Translations under genes and position numbers: made by a program
From: an uncultured Bacteroides sp.
GTDB lineage: Bacteria; Bacteroidota; Bacteroidia; Bacteroidales; Bacteroidaceae
Assembly (NCBI RefSeq): GCF_910578895.1
Contig: NZ_CAJTSC010000027.1
Span: 16,926-48,302, forward strand
Reading direction: 5' to 3'
DNA: 31,377 nt
Shown here: piece after piece, positions 14,765 through 24,987 of the stretch
Layout: every line of letters starts with the position of its first letter
Numbering within the stretch: the stretch's first letter is position 1
Notes under the pieces: model-generated
What the model saw: the letters and a program-made list of their open reading frames with translations, nothing else
The model's database searches: none
What the model was told of the DNA's origin: nothing

Positions 14765-15319
14765 ATGAAGAAAAGACTATACGGTTTTATCTATTATCGC
14801 CTGTTAGGTTGGAAAACAAATGTAACGGTACCCAATTATGACAAATGTGTCATCTGTGCGGCACCGCATACATCCAATTGGGATTTATTTATCGGTAAAC
14901 TGTTTTATGGCGCCATTGGGCGGAAAACCGGATTTATGATGAAAAAAGAGTGGTTTTTCTTTCCTTTGGGATTGATATTCAAAGCCATCGGCGGCATACC
15001 GGTAGACCGAAGCCGGAACACTTCCTTGGTAGACCAAATGGCGCGTAAATTTGCCAATAGCAAACAGTTCCATTTAGCCATTACACCGGAAGGAACACGC
15101 AAGGCTAACCCTAACTGGAAAAAGGGATTTTACTTCATCGCATTGAAAGCGCAAGTCCCCATCATGCTGATTGGCATAGACTATCCTACCAAAACCATAA
15201 CTTCCACCAAGGCAATAATGCCGACGGGAGATATTGAAAAGGATATGTGTGAGATAAAACTCTATTTCAAGGACTTTCATGGAAAGATTCCTGAAAATTT
15301 TTCAATCGGAACGATTTAA
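14765..15319 (+). CDS. PlsC-family lysophospholipid acyltransferase
   Basis: A 184-aa acyltransferase of the 1-acyl-glycerol-3-phosphate acyltransferase superfamily. The catalytic HxxxxD motif is present as HTSNWD (H35, D40). The phosphate-binding motif is ITPEGTRKANPNWKKGF (PEGTR at 108-112). A hydrophobic stretch (WFFFPLGLIFKAIGGIPVDRSR, about 63-84) suggests peripheral attachment to the inner face of the cytoplasmic membrane. The protein is shorter than E. coli PlsC (about 245 aa) and belongs to a compact subgroup, so its true acceptor (lysophosphatidic acid or another lyso-lipid) is uncertain. It sits 5 nt after the 89-aa gene and 30 nt before the nitrilase-family gene. Confidence 0.85.
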   Translation: MKKRLYGFIYYRLLGWKTNVTVPNYDKCVICAAPHTSNWDLFIGKLFYGAIGRKTGFMMKKEWFFFPLGLIFKAIGGIPVDRSRNTSLVDQMARKFANSKQFHLAITPEGTRKANPNWKKGFYFIALKAQVPIMLIGIDYPTKTITSTKAIMPTGDIEKDMCEIKLYFKDFHGKIPENFSIGTI

Positions 15320-15349
15320 AAAAGCGGTTGGCAACAATCGCTTAACAGT

Positions 15350-16132
15350 ATGAACCAACTACGTGTCAGTATCCTGCAAACGGATATTGCTTGGGAAAAC
15401 AAACAAGACAATCTCCGTCGCCTTCGCGAAAAACTGGAAATACTTCGCGGAGCGGCGGAGATTGTCGTTTTGCCGGAAACCTTCTCTACCGGATTCAGCA
15501 TGAATACCGGTGCATTGGCGGAACCGGTGACAGGTGATACCATCACCATGCTGCGCCAATGGGCTTCGGAGTATCAGATAGCCATTGCCGGAAGCTACAT
15601 TTCCTGTGAGGAAAAGGACGTGTACCACAACCGTGCTTTCTTCCTGACTCCCGATGGAGAAACCCATTTTTACGATAAACGGCATTTATTCCGCATGGGT
15701 AATGAGGCGGAACATTTCACGGCAGGCAACCATCGTGCGATAATTTCCTATCGGGGCTGGAACATACTGTTGCTTGTCTGCTACGACCTTCGGTTTCCGG
15801 TATGGAGCCGGAATGTCAACAATGAATACGACCTTTTGATTTATGTCGCCAATTGGCCTGCCTCCCGACGAAAAGTCTGGGACATACTTCTGCAAGCACG
15901 TGCACTGGAAAACATGAGTTACGTCTGCGGCGTCAACCGTATCGGGACGGACGGCTATCAATTGTCCTACAACGGCGGAAGCGTTATCTACTCGCACAAA
16001 GGCGAACTGCTTGCCCGGATGCCCGACAATGAGGAAGGGACAGCCACCGCCACTCTTGAACTTTCCGCCCTGCAAGGATTCAGAAGCAAATTTCCTGCAT
16101 GGAAAGACGCAGACTCTTTTACCATTTATTGA
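15350..16132 (+). CDS. Nitrilase-superfamily omega-amidase (YafV-like)
   Basis: A 260-aa cytosolic carbon-nitrogen hydrolase. The Glu-Lys-Cys triad is complete: E43 in VVLPETFSTGF, K110 in FYDKRHLFRMG and C144 in LLVCYDLRFPVW. FSTGFSMN and CYDLRFPVW are characteristic of the YafV/Nit2 omega-amidase branch, which hydrolyses alpha-ketoglutaramate or alpha-ketosuccinamate to the keto acid and ammonia and is regarded as metabolite repair. Length matches the branch (about 255-275 aa). Why it lies between a lipid acyltransferase and an A2M/PBP1C pair is not obvious; co-operon membership is inferred from the 15-48-nt gap to the next gene. Confidence 0.88.
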   Translation: MNQLRVSILQTDIAWENKQDNLRRLREKLEILRGAAEIVVLPETFSTGFSMNTGALAEPVTGDTITMLRQWASEYQIAIAGSYISCEEKDVYHNRAFFLTPDGETHFYDKRHLFRMGNEAEHFTAGNHRAIISYRGWNILLLVCYDLRFPVWSRNVNNEYDLLIYVANWPASRRKVWDILLQARALENMSYVCGVNRIGTDGYQLSYNGGSVIYSHKGELLARMPDNEEGTATATLELSALQGFRSKFPAWKDADSFTIY

Positions 16133-16147
16133 GTTATTAAAACCTTC

Positions 16148-19100
16148 ATGATTATGATACAGACTGACATCAGACATTGCATGGTCAGTAGATTATTATT
16201 TCTCCTACTGGCAACGTGTGTACTATCCTCTTGTTCGGACGACCGGAAAGACATCGTCCCCTCTGCCGAATATGCACCTTATATCAACGCCTATACGGGA
16301 GGAGTTATCTCGCAAAACTCAACCATCCGCATAGAACTGGCACGCGACCAGCCCATGGTAGATTTAAACAGCGAATTAAAAGACAACCCTTTCAAATTCT
16401 CCCCATCTTTGAAAGGAAAGGCTTATTGGGTGAATAACAATACCATTGAGTTTGTTCCCGAAGAAGGCGCTTTAAAGCCCGGCGGGTTTTATGAAGGAAC
16501 ATTCCGGTTAGGAGATTTTACGGAAGCAGACAGCCGTTTGGAACTATTCAAGTTCTCATTCCGCGTACAAGAACGCAGTTTCGTCCTACAGACAGAAGCG
16601 CTTTCCCTGACGGAAGCCAAACCCGGCAAAGCCGGCATAGAAGGAGAAATGCGATTCAGCGACGCTATAAAGAAAGAAGAAGTGGAAAAGATGCTTTCCG
16701 TCCGCAACAAGGATGGTGAAACTTTTCCTTTCACCGTCACCCCTACAGACAATGCCACACGCTATGTGTTCGAAATAACCGATATCCCCAGAAAAGAGAA
16801 AGATTACCAACTGACAATAACCGCAGACGGCACTCCTGCGGGAATTGAACGAAAACAAAATACAAACCTATTAATCCCTGCCCGCAACAGTTTCCGTTTT
16901 CTTTCCGCCAAGCGTATCGAGCAACCGGAGAACGGAATAGAAATCGTATTCTCCGCTCCCCTTTCGGTTACCCAAAACACAAACGGGCTGATTGAGGTTC
17001 CTGAAGTATCCAATACCATACTTCAAATAAAAGACAATAAAGCATATCTCTATTTTGAGCATAACCAACTGAACAAACTCACGCTGAACATAGACAAAGG
17101 AGTAAAAGACTGCCAAGACAGACCGCTTGGCACGGCACACTCCATTTCATTCAGCGAAGTCAACCTGAAACCGCAGGTGGAAATGTCCGCCTCTTCCGCC
17201 ATCCTGCCCAATTCGAAAAATCTTATTATACCTTTCCGCGCCGTCAATCTATATGCGGTCGACCTGAATGTGATACGTATATACGAAAGCAACGTATTGA
17301 CGTTCATGCAAACCAACACACTCTCATCCGCCAATGAATTGCGCCGTTCGGGAAGACTGGTCTACAAAAAAACGTTGTGGCTGGCAAAAGACACTTCCAA
17401 AGACATACACAGTTGGGAAGATTACTCCATAGACCTTGCCGGACTGATTAACCAGGAACCGGGTGCCATTTACCGCGTCATCCTCTCTTTCCGCGAAGAG
17501 TATTCCGCCTATCCTTGCGGAAACACGGAAACACGGAATATGAAATTCGCAGACAATACGGCATCCGACGGATTAACCAAAATCAGCGGAAACACCCTGC
17601 CGGAAAAGGAAGAAGAAGCCTGGGACATCCCGCAGAGTTACTTTTACTACAACGGCGGAGTGCAAATGGACTGGAGCCAATATGACTGGAAAGAGCGGAA
17701 CAATCCTTGCCACCCGTCCTACTATATGGATTCGGACCGGGCGGCATCCTGCAATGTATTCGCATCGAACATCGGTATGATTGTCAAACGAAATTCACTG
17801 AACAAACTGTGGATTGCAACAAGCAACATGCTGGACACGAAACCTATAGGAAAAGTAAGGATAACCGTCTATAATTTCCAGTTGCAACCCGTAGGAAAAG
17901 GCGAGACGAATGATGAAGGATTTGCCGAAATTACCGCGAAAGGCGTCCCCTTCATCGTAGTTGCCGAGTCGGATAACCAAAAAGCCTACGTACGCGTAGC
18001 AGACGGTGAAGAACAGTCCGTCAGTCGTTTTGATGTAGGTGGAAAAGAGATACGGAAAGGATTGAAAGGCTTCATATACGGAGAAAGAGGCGTATGGCGC
18101 CCCGGTGACACGCTGCATCTGTCTTTTATACTGGAAGACAGGGAAAAGAGAATACCCGACAAACATCCCGTCGCGCTGGAAGTATATAATCCTAAGGGGC
18201 AATTTTATACGAAGATGATTTCAACACAAGGCACAAACGGCTTCTATACATTTGACGTACCTACCCGGGCAGAAGACCCTACAGGACTTTGGAATGCCTA
18301 TGTCAAAGTGGGAGGAACCGCTTTCCATAAGAGTCTGCGTGTTGAAACCGTAAAGCCCAACAGGCTGAAAATCAACTTAGGGCTACCCAAAGAGGTAATC
18401 TCCGTTTCCGCCCGGGAAATACCGGTCTCCCTCTCCTCCGCATGGCTGACGGGGGCTACGGCTTCGGGCTTAAAGGCGAAAGTGGAAATGTCCTTGTCGA
18501 AGGTGAACACACAATTCAAGAATTACAGCCGGTATATCTTTAACAACCCGGCAACAGACTTCACCTCCGTAAAGACGGATATCTTCGAAGGAAGCCTCAA
18601 CAGTGAAGGAAAAACTGCCTTTATATGGCAACTGCCCAATGCCGCCAACGCGCCGGGGATGCTTAACGCCACTCTGACCACACGTGTGTTCGAACCGGGC
18701 GGCGATGCCAGCATATATGTGCAGACCGTGCCTTATTCGCCTTTCTCATCGTATGTCGGGATCAACCTGAACCAACCGAAGGGCAAATATATCGAGACAG
18801 ACAAAAAGCATCGCTTCGACATCATCACCGTTGACGACAAAGGACAACCCGTAAGCCGTTCCAATCTCGAATACAAAATTTACCGTATCGGCTGGAGCTG
18901 GTGGTGGGAGAAGCAGGATCAATCATTCGGCACATACATCAACAGCAGTTCCATCACTCCCGTAGCCGCCGGAAACTTGCATACATCCGGCGGAAAAGGA
19001 AGCTTTACTTTCCAAATTGATTATCCCGATTGGGGGCGTTACCTGGTATATGTGAAAGACAAAGAAAGCGGTCATGCCACAGGAGGTACCGTATATGTAG

Positions 19101-21766
19101 ACTGGCCCGAATGGCGCGGACGTTCCAGCAAAACGGATCCGAGCGGCATCAAGATGCTTGCTTTCTCACTTGACAAAGAGTCTTATGAAATAGGCGAAAC
19201 AGCCATTGCCACCATTCCGGCCGCAGCAGGCGGACGGGCATTGGTTTCTTTAGAGAACGGTTCGACCGTATTGAAACACGAATGGATTGAAGTAAGCAGC
19301 AAAGAGGATACAAAATATGCTTTCGAGATAACACCGGAAATGGCTCCGAACATCTATTTGCACGTCAGTTTATTGCAGCCGCATGCGCAGACGGTAAACG
19401 ACTTGCCCATACGTATGTACGGTGTAATGCCCGTGACCGTAACTAACAAACAGACGGTATTGCAGCCGCAAATCCGTATGCCGGAAGTATTACGACCTGA
19501 AACAGACTTCAGCGTGACCGTCAGCGAAAAAAACGGCAAGCCTATGACTTACACCCTCGCTGTTGTAGACGACGGCTTGCTGGACCTTACCAACTTCAAG
19601 ACCCCCGACCCGTGGAATGAATTCTATGCTCGCGAAGCATTAGGCATCCGCACCTGGGATATGTATGACGATGTGCTGGGAGCCTATGCCGGACGCTACA
19701 CCTCCTTATTCAGCACAGGTGGCGATGAGATGCTGAAGCCCGCCGATGCGAAAGCGAACCGCTTCAGACCGGTGGTCAAGTTTATCGGGCCTTTCCATAT
19801 AGGTAAAGGCAAGCAGCAGACACACACGCTGAAACTGCCAATGTACGTTGGTTCGGTACGCACAATGGTAGTTGCCGGACAAAATGGAGCTTACGGCAAT
19901 GCCGAAAAGACATCTTTCGTCCGAACCCCGCTGATGCTGCTCTCCACATTACCTCGTGTTCTCAGCACCCGGGAAGAAATCAACGTTCCCGTCAATGTCT
20001 TTGCCATGGAAAAAGAGGTGAAGAATGTGACGGTAAACATCCACGCCTCCGGTACCGGTGTATACGTGGCAGGTGATACGCAACAGTCCGTTACTTTCCG
20101 ACAGCCGGGCGACCGACTTCTATTTTTCAAAATAAAGACGGGCAGCCAGACCGGAAAGGCTACAATCAGCCTTACTGCCAACGGCAACGGACTGCAAACC
20201 AAAGAGACGATTGAAATAGAAGTACGCAACCCCAACCCGGCAGTAGCCCTCCGCAGCAGCCAATGGATAGAGGGCGGACAGAGCGCAACCCTCTCCTACG
20301 ACCTGCAAGGAGCCGCGCCGTCCGGCACCGATATACGGTTGGAAGTGTCGCGCATACCATCGGTGGATATAAGCCGCCGTCTTGATTTTCTATACAACTA
20401 TCAGCATAGTTGTACCGAACAGTTGACTTCCAAAGCATTACCTCTGCTCTTTGTCAACCAATTCAAGACCGTGGACAAAGAAGAAGCCGAAAAGATAAAG
20501 ACGAATGTACAAGAAAGCATTCGCCAACTTTACGGCCGCCAGCTTCCTAACGGCGGTTTTGCCTACTGGCCGGGAAATGCCGTTGCCAACGACTGGATTA
20601 CATCCTATGCGGGCATGTTCCTTGTATTGGCACAAGAAAAAGGGTATGCCGTCAATCAAAATGTCCTGAATAAGTGGAAACGCTTCCAGCGTGCAGCCGC
20701 ACAAAACCGGCGCATCTCCGAAGAAGCGGACGAATGGATGCAATGGCAATCGGATTTGCAACAAGCATACAGATTGTACACACTGGCTTTGGCAGGTGTG
20801 CCCGAGTACGGAGCCATGAACAGAATGAAAGAGCAAGCCTCACTCTCTCTGCAAGCCAAGTGGAGGATTGCCGCCGCATACGCACTGACAGGCAAAATGA
20901 AACCTGCTGCAGAATTGGTATACAACATACAGACCGGCGTTTCTCCCTATTCTTCACAAAACTTCATCTATGGCTCATGCGACCGTGACGAAGCGATGAT
21001 ACTGGAAACGCTCCTTCTTATGAATCGCGAGCAAGCCGCCATGCAACAAGCAAAGAAAGTATCCCGGAACCTCTCGCAGGAAGAACGGTTCAATACGCAA
21101 TCCACCGCTTTCGCCCTCATGGCAATGGGACGACTGGCAGAAAAGTCATCCGGCACTTTGGACTTTACCTGGAGCCGGAACGGAAAGCAACAACCTGCCG
21201 TGAAATCCGCCAAAGCCTTGTTTGAACAGGCACTGCCCGTTTCTTCCGGCAAAGGCAATGTCACGTTAAAGAACCAAGGAAAAGGTGCATTGAACGTGGA
21301 CCTCATCAGCCGTATGCAATTGCTAAACGATACGCTACCGGCAATGAGCGACAATCTTCATCTTGACGTGAAATACACCGATATGAACGGTTCCCCTATT
21401 TCGGTCGAAAACATCCGCCAAAGTACGGATTTCATGGCAACCGTAACGGTGAGCAATATCAGCGTCAGCACCGATTACAGCAATCTGGCACTGACACACA
21501 TCATTCCTTCCGGCTGGGAAATCCACAATGAAAGAATTATGACACCGGAGACTGTGGCAGCGCGCAACTACACCTATCAGGATATCCGCGACGACCGGGT
21601 ACTGACCTATTTCGACCTGCCATGCGGCACATCGAAGAAATTCACAATCAGGCTGCAAGCAACCTATACCGGCGATTTTGTCCTGCCCGCCATCCAATGC
21701 GAGGCAATGTACGATGTTACCGCACAGGCACGCACAGAGGCCGGTAGAACAACCGTCAGCAGATGA
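16148..21766 (+). CDS. Alpha-2-macroglobulin-like lipoprotein (YfhM type)
   Basis: A giant 1872-aa bacterial alpha-2-macroglobulin. The signal peptide ends in lipobox VLSSC with C29 lipidated, using the start at 16148; an ATG at 16181 (MVSRLLFLLL) would also give a good signal. An N-terminal series of macroglobulin beta-domains is followed by the MG2/bait region and an alpha/alpha-toroid thioester domain. The thioester motif CTEQ is intact (C1422-Q1425) within YNYQHSCTEQLTSKALPLLF, and GGFAYWPG is typical of the same domain. Such proteins are thought to trap invading proteases covalently at the periplasm after bait cleavage. The downstream PBP1C gene overlaps by 4 nt (ATGA), the classic pairing in which the synthase would repair the wall that A2M guards. 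Acidic residues right after the lipidated Cys (C-S-D-D) are discussed in the findings. Confidence 0.92.
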   Translation: MIMIQTDIRHCMVSRLLFLLLATCVLSSCSDDRKDIVPSAEYAPYINAYTGGVISQNSTIRIELARDQPMVDLNSELKDNPFKFSPSLKGKAYWVNNNTIEFVPEEGALKPGGFYEGTFRLGDFTEADSRLELFKFSFRVQERSFVLQTEALSLTEAKPGKAGIEGEMRFSDAIKKEEVEKMLSVRNKDGETFPFTVTPTDNATRYVFEITDIPRKEKDYQLTITADGTPAGIERKQNTNLLIPARNSFRFLSAKRIEQPENGIEIVFSAPLSVTQNTNGLIEVPEVSNTILQIKDNKAYLYFEHNQLNKLTLNIDKGVKDCQDRPLGTAHSISFSEVNLKPQVEMSASSAILPNSKNLIIPFRAVNLYAVDLNVIRIYESNVLTFMQTNTLSSANELRRSGRLVYKKTLWLAKDTSKDIHSWEDYSIDLAGLINQEPGAIYRVILSFREEYSAYPCGNTETRNMKFADNTASDGLTKISGNTLPEKEEEAWDIPQSYFYYNGGVQMDWSQYDWKERNNPCHPSYYMDSDRAASCNVFASNIGMIVKRNSLNKLWIATSNMLDTKPIGKVRITVYNFQLQPVGKGETNDEGFAEITAKGVPFIVVAESDNQKAYVRVADGEEQSVSRFDVGGKEIRKGLKGFIYGERGVWRPGDTLHLSFILEDREKRIPDKHPVALEVYNPKGQFYTKMISTQGTNGFYTFDVPTRAEDPTGLWNAYVKVGGTAFHKSLRVETVKPNRLKINLGLPKEVISVSAREIPVSLSSAWLTGATASGLKAKVEMSLSKVNTQFKNYSRYIFNNPATDFTSVKTDIFEGSLNSEGKTAFIWQLPNAANAPGMLNATLTTRVFEPGGDASIYVQTVPYSPFSSYVGINLNQPKGKYIETDKKHRFDIITVDDKGQPVSRSNLEYKIYRIGWSWWWEKQDQSFGTYINSSSITPVAAGNLHTSGGKGSFTFQIDYPDWGRYLVYVKDKESGHATGGTVYVDWPEWRGRSSKTDPSGIKMLAFSLDKESYEIGETAIATIPAAAGGRALVSLENGSTVLKHEWIEVSSKEDTKYAFEITPEMAPNIYLHVSLLQPHAQTVNDLPIRMYGVMPVTVTNKQTVLQPQIRMPEVLRPETDFSVTVSEKNGKPMTYTLAVVDDGLLDLTNFKTPDPWNEFYAREALGIRTWDMYDDVLGAYAGRYTSLFSTGGDEMLKPADAKANRFRPVVKFIGPFHIGKGKQQTHTLKLPMYVGSVRTMVVAGQNGAYGNAEKTSFVRTPLMLLSTLPRVLSTREEINVPVNVFAMEKEVKNVTVNIHASGTGVYVAGDTQQSVTFRQPGDRLLFFKIKTGSQTGKATISLTANGNGLQTKETIEIEVRNPNPAVALRSSQWIEGGQSATLSYDLQGAAPSGTDIRLEVSRIPSVDISRRLDFLYNYQHSCTEQLTSKALPLLFVNQFKTVDKEEAEKIKTNVQESIRQLYGRQLPNGGFAYWPGNAVANDWITSYAGMFLVLAQEKGYAVNQNVLNKWKRFQRAAAQNRRISEEADEWMQWQSDLQQAYRLYTLALAGVPEYGAMNRMKEQASLSLQAKWRIAAAYALTGKMKPAAELVYNIQTGVSPYSSQNFIYGSCDRDEAMILETLLLMNREQAAMQQAKKVSRNLSQEERFNTQSTAFALMAMGRLAEKSSGTLDFTWSRNGKQQPAVKSAKALFEQALPVSSGKGNVTLKNQGKGALNVDLISRMQLLNDTLPAMSDNLHLDVKYTDMNGSPISVENIRQSTDFMATVTVSNISVSTDYSNLALTHIIPSGWEIHNERIMTPETVAARNYTYQDIRDDRVLTYFDLPCGTSKKFTIRLQATYTGDFVLPAIQCEAMYDVTAQARTEAGRTTVSR

Positions 21767-24108
21767 CACCGGTTGTTCGGAACATAATCGGACGCATCCG
21801 GCAACTGTCCGCCACCAGGAAAGTAATCCTTATCCTCATTACGTTCCTGGTGGCAGGATACGTCGTTTGCCTTCCCGGACAACTTTTCCGGGTCTCCTAC
21901 TCCACGGTTGTAACCGACCGTAACGGAGAATTATTGGGAGCACGCATCGCTTCCGACGGCCAATGGCGTTTCCCTCCCCGCACCGCCACTCCCGAAAAGG
22001 TAAAACATTGCCTGATTGCTTTTGAAGACAGGCACTTCTATCATCACTGGGGAGTAAATCTGTTCTCCACAGGCAGGGCAGCCTGGCAAAATCTGAAAAA
22101 CAAACGGGTGGTAAGCGGCGGAAGCACCCTTACCATGCAAACCATCCGGCTGGCAAGAAACAAACCCCGAACATTCGGAGAGAAATTCATCGAAATGATT
22201 TTAGCCACCCGGCTCGAGTTCAGCGCTTCCAAAGAAGAGATTCTGTCCATGTACGTCTCACACGCCCCTTTCGGCGGCAATGTGGTAGGGCTTGATGCTG
22301 CCGCCTGGCGCTATTTCGGGCATTCCGCAGAGGAGTTGTCATGGGCGGAAGCCGCCACTCTGGCTGTCCTTCCGAACGCCCCTGCCATGATACACCTTTC
22401 CAAAGGGCGAAAAGCTTTGCTCAACAAACGCAACCGGCTCTTGAAATTACTGTACGAAAAAGGTACGATTGACGCATCGGGTTATGAGCTTGCCATAAGC
22501 GAACCGCTTCCCTCGGCACCTCATCCGCTACCGCAAACCGCTCCGCATCTGGTGAGCCGTCTCTATCGGGAACGCAACGGACACCATTCCCGTTCCACCA
22601 TTGACATAGGTCTCCAAATACAGGTAGAAAACTTGGCGGAACGCTGGAGCGACGAATTCCGCCGGAGTGACATACGCAACCTGGCAATCCTGGTAATTGA
22701 TATTCATACCAACCAGGTGGCTGCATATTGCGGCAATGTTCGTTTCGGGGAACGGCAAACCGGCAATCAGGTGGATATCATACAGGCCCCCAGAAGTACA
22801 GGCAGTATTCTGAAGCCTTTTCTGTATTATGCCATGCTGCAAGAAGGCAGCATGCTTCCCCACACACTGTTACCGGATATACCTATTAACATCAACGGCT
22901 TTACCCCCCAGAATTTCAGCCTGCAATTCGAGGGAGCCGTTCCTGCATCCGAAGCGCTTGCAAGGTCGCTGAACATCCCTTCCGTCAGTATGTTGCAAAA
23001 ATACGGCGTTCCCAAATTCCACCATTTCCTGCAACAGATTGGTTTGAAAACCGTCAACCGTCCGCCGTCACACTACGGACTATCCCTGATTTTGGGTGGA
23101 GCGGAAGCCACTTTATGGGACATAACAAATGCGTATGCCGCCATGGGACGAAGTTTGCTGCATTTCCCCCAAGCCCCCTGCAGCCTGCTGATGCCGGCAA
23201 CAGATACCGATGCACGGACAGACATCCCATACACCCAAGCGGTTTTCCAGCCCGGAGCCGTGTGGCAGACTTTCGATGCGCTGACGGAAGTCAACCGTCC
23301 GGAAGAGATAGACTGGAAATCAATCTCGTCCATGCAGCCTATCGCCTGGAAAACAGGCACGAGCTACGGTTTCCGCGATGCCTGGTCGGTCGGTGTCAGT
23401 TCCCGATATGCGGTAGGCGTATGGGTAGGAAATGCTACCGGAGAAGGCAAACCCGGACTTGTAGGAGCCAGGACAGCGGGCCCCGTCCTATTCGATGTGT
23501 TCAATATACTCCCCTCTTCCCGATGGTTTGAACGTCCGGCGGGGATATATGTAGAAGCGGAAATATGCCGGCAATCCGGGCATCTGAAAGGACGTTTCTG
23601 TACGGAAACAGACACCCTGCTCATACTGCCCGCCGGCCTGAAAACCGAGGCTTGCCCGTATCATCACCTCATCACACTGTCTGCCGACGGTACTCACCGT
23701 ATCTATGAGAACTGTGCCGATACGGAACCTACCGTTCAAGAATCCCGGTTTACATTGCCGCCTGTATGGGAGTGGTATTACAAGCAACATCACCCCGAAT
23801 ACTCACCGCTACCTCCCTTCAGACACGGATGCGGAGAAGACATGTTCCTATCCATGCAGTTTATCTACCCGCCCATGAATGCCAATATATTGTTACCCAA
23901 ACAGATGAATGGCAGTAAAGGCTTCATGACCGCAGAACTGGCACACGGCAACCCCGCCGCTACGGTTTACTGGCATTTGGACGACATATACGTGAAGCAG
24001 ACACAGGATTTTCACAAGATTTCCCTGCAACCCGTCCCGGGAAAACATTCCCTGACCGCAGTAGACGGTGAAGGAAATACCATTTCCACAACTTTCCATG
24101 TACGGTAA
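21763..24108 (+). CDS. pbpC: Penicillin-binding protein 1C
   Basis: A 781-aa bifunctional class A peptidoglycan synthase. A single N-terminal membrane helix (about 20-38) places the rest in the periplasm. The GT51 glycosyltransferase domain has AFEDRHFYHHWGVN (catalytic E88) and GGSTLTMQTIRL (119-130). The transpeptidase domain has the active-site serine in STGSILKPF (S348, K351) and the KTGTSYGFRDAWSVG box (K530). A C-terminal beta-rich domain ending near residue 781 (about 690-781) matches the BiPBP_C domain particular to PBP1C. Translation is coupled to the A2M gene through an ATGA overlap. The pair probably acts in envelope defence or repair rather than bulk wall growth. Confidence 0.95.
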   Translation: MTPVVRNIIGRIRQLSATRKVILILITFLVAGYVVCLPGQLFRVSYSTVVTDRNGELLGARIASDGQWRFPPRTATPEKVKHCLIAFEDRHFYHHWGVNLFSTGRAAWQNLKNKRVVSGGSTLTMQTIRLARNKPRTFGEKFIEMILATRLEFSASKEEILSMYVSHAPFGGNVVGLDAAAWRYFGHSAEELSWAEAATLAVLPNAPAMIHLSKGRKALLNKRNRLLKLLYEKGTIDASGYELAISEPLPSAPHPLPQTAPHLVSRLYRERNGHHSRSTIDIGLQIQVENLAERWSDEFRRSDIRNLAILVIDIHTNQVAAYCGNVRFGERQTGNQVDIIQAPRSTGSILKPFLYYAMLQEGSMLPHTLLPDIPININGFTPQNFSLQFEGAVPASEALARSLNIPSVSMLQKYGVPKFHHFLQQIGLKTVNRPPSHYGLSLILGGAEATLWDITNAYAAMGRSLLHFPQAPCSLLMPATDTDARTDIPYTQAVFQPGAVWQTFDALTEVNRPEEIDWKSISSMQPIAWKTGTSYGFRDAWSVGVSSRYAVGVWVGNATGEGKPGLVGARTAGPVLFDVFNILPSSRWFERPAGIYVEAEICRQSGHLKGRFCTETDTLLILPAGLKTEACPYHHLITLSADGTHRIYENCADTEPTVQESRFTLPPVWEWYYKQHHPEYSPLPPFRHGCGEDMFLSMQFIYPPMNANILLPKQMNGSKGFMTAELAHGNPAATVYWHLDDIYVKQTQDFHKISLQPVPGKHSLTAVDGEGNTISTTFHVR

Positions 24109-24163
24109 TCCGGAATACGGCATAAAAAATTATTGCGAAATAAGATTTATGTCATACTTTAGC

Positions 24164-24171
24164 TATTTTTG
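24164..24171 (+). promoter_or_regulatory. -7 promoter element for the 262-aa/Sel1 pair
   Basis: TATTTTTG matches TAnnTTTG and sits 27 nt before the start codon, within the 90-nt gap after pbpC. This suggests a separate transcription unit from the A2M/PBP1C run. Confidence 0.45.
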
Positions 24172-24198
24172 CACCATATTATACTATCCAATTAGAAT

Positions 24199-24987
24199 AT
24201 GCCAATGAACAACGACAAGTATCCCGGAAGGACTTATCCATATAGAGCCCCCCAAAAGGAACAATTCGTACTCATCACGGAGAACGGCAACGAACGGACT
24301 TCCAACGTGACCGACGAGCGGATATTCCAATCCGTTTACGAAGTGGACTCCCATACGCTGGTCGGATTGGAGAAATGTGTGCCGGTGAACATAGGACCTT
24401 CGGCATGCGTATTTGCCATGAGTTATAATGATGACTCTGTATTTGCCGTCCATGTCGACATCAAAGGAACGATTTTGCGCATGTTGCATTTCGAATGCAG
24501 TCCCGAAGAGGCTGTCGACCGGATGTGCGATTTCTTTCATTTGTCCCAAGTGCCCGATATACATGGCTGGGAGTGTGAAGAGTTACTTCCGGTTCCAAAA
24601 AAGTCCGAATCCCACCTGACCGTTGACGGTGAGGATTTCAGGTTCTTCGACTTCACAGACGTTATGGCGGCACTCGAAAATATCAGGGACGGCAAGTCGA
24701 AATGGTTGCATCACGACCATACGGGAGAAGATGGCGGATATATGGAAATCCGCCGTTGCACCGAAGGCGAAAACATAGCCTACAAAGTGGAATGGGTAAA
24801 GTGGACCCAACCTGTGGAAACGGGATGCCGCGCCGTCATCACCGATTTCAAATCATTGTACAACTGGCTTTGGGATTTCGCCCTCAACCGGAAGTATCCC
24901 GGACTTTCGCCCGTATGGACACAGTTCGATGTGAAAGATTATTTTCAAAAATTAGTTTTTAAGTTTCTCGATAATCATGAAAGGTAA
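24199..24987 (+). CDS. Uncharacterised 262-aa protein paired with a Sel1 protein
   Basis: I do not recognise this 262-aa protein. It has no signal peptide or transmembrane segment and looks soluble and cytosolic. Composition is rich in aromatic and acidic residues, with several Trp in the C-terminal half (WLHHDHTGEDGG, EWVKWTQPVETGC, LYNWLWDF, PVWTQFDVKDYF). Met is possible at residue 1 or 3. The following Sel1-repeat gene begins 11 nt before this gene's stop, so the two are almost certainly cotranscribed and translationally coupled, which suggests partner proteins. Immunity-type and scaffold-type proteins can look like this, but nothing in the sequence proves either role. Confidence 0.72.
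   Translation: MPMNNDKYPGRTYPYRAPQKEQFVLITENGNERTSNVTDERIFQSVYEVDSHTLVGLEKCVPVNIGPSACVFAMSYNDDSVFAVHVDIKGTILRMLHFECSPEEAVDRMCDFFHLSQVPDIHGWECEELLPVPKKSESHLTVDGEDFRFFDFTDVMAALENIRDGKSKWLHHDHTGEDGGYMEIRRCTEGENIAYKVEWVKWTQPVETGCRAVITDFKSLYNWLWDFALNRKYPGLSPVWTQFDVKDYFQKLVFKFLDNHER

Noticed and set aside
24109..24163. Terminator after pbpC
   Set aside because: No stable stem could be drawn; only an A-tract follows an imperfect GC-rich stretch.
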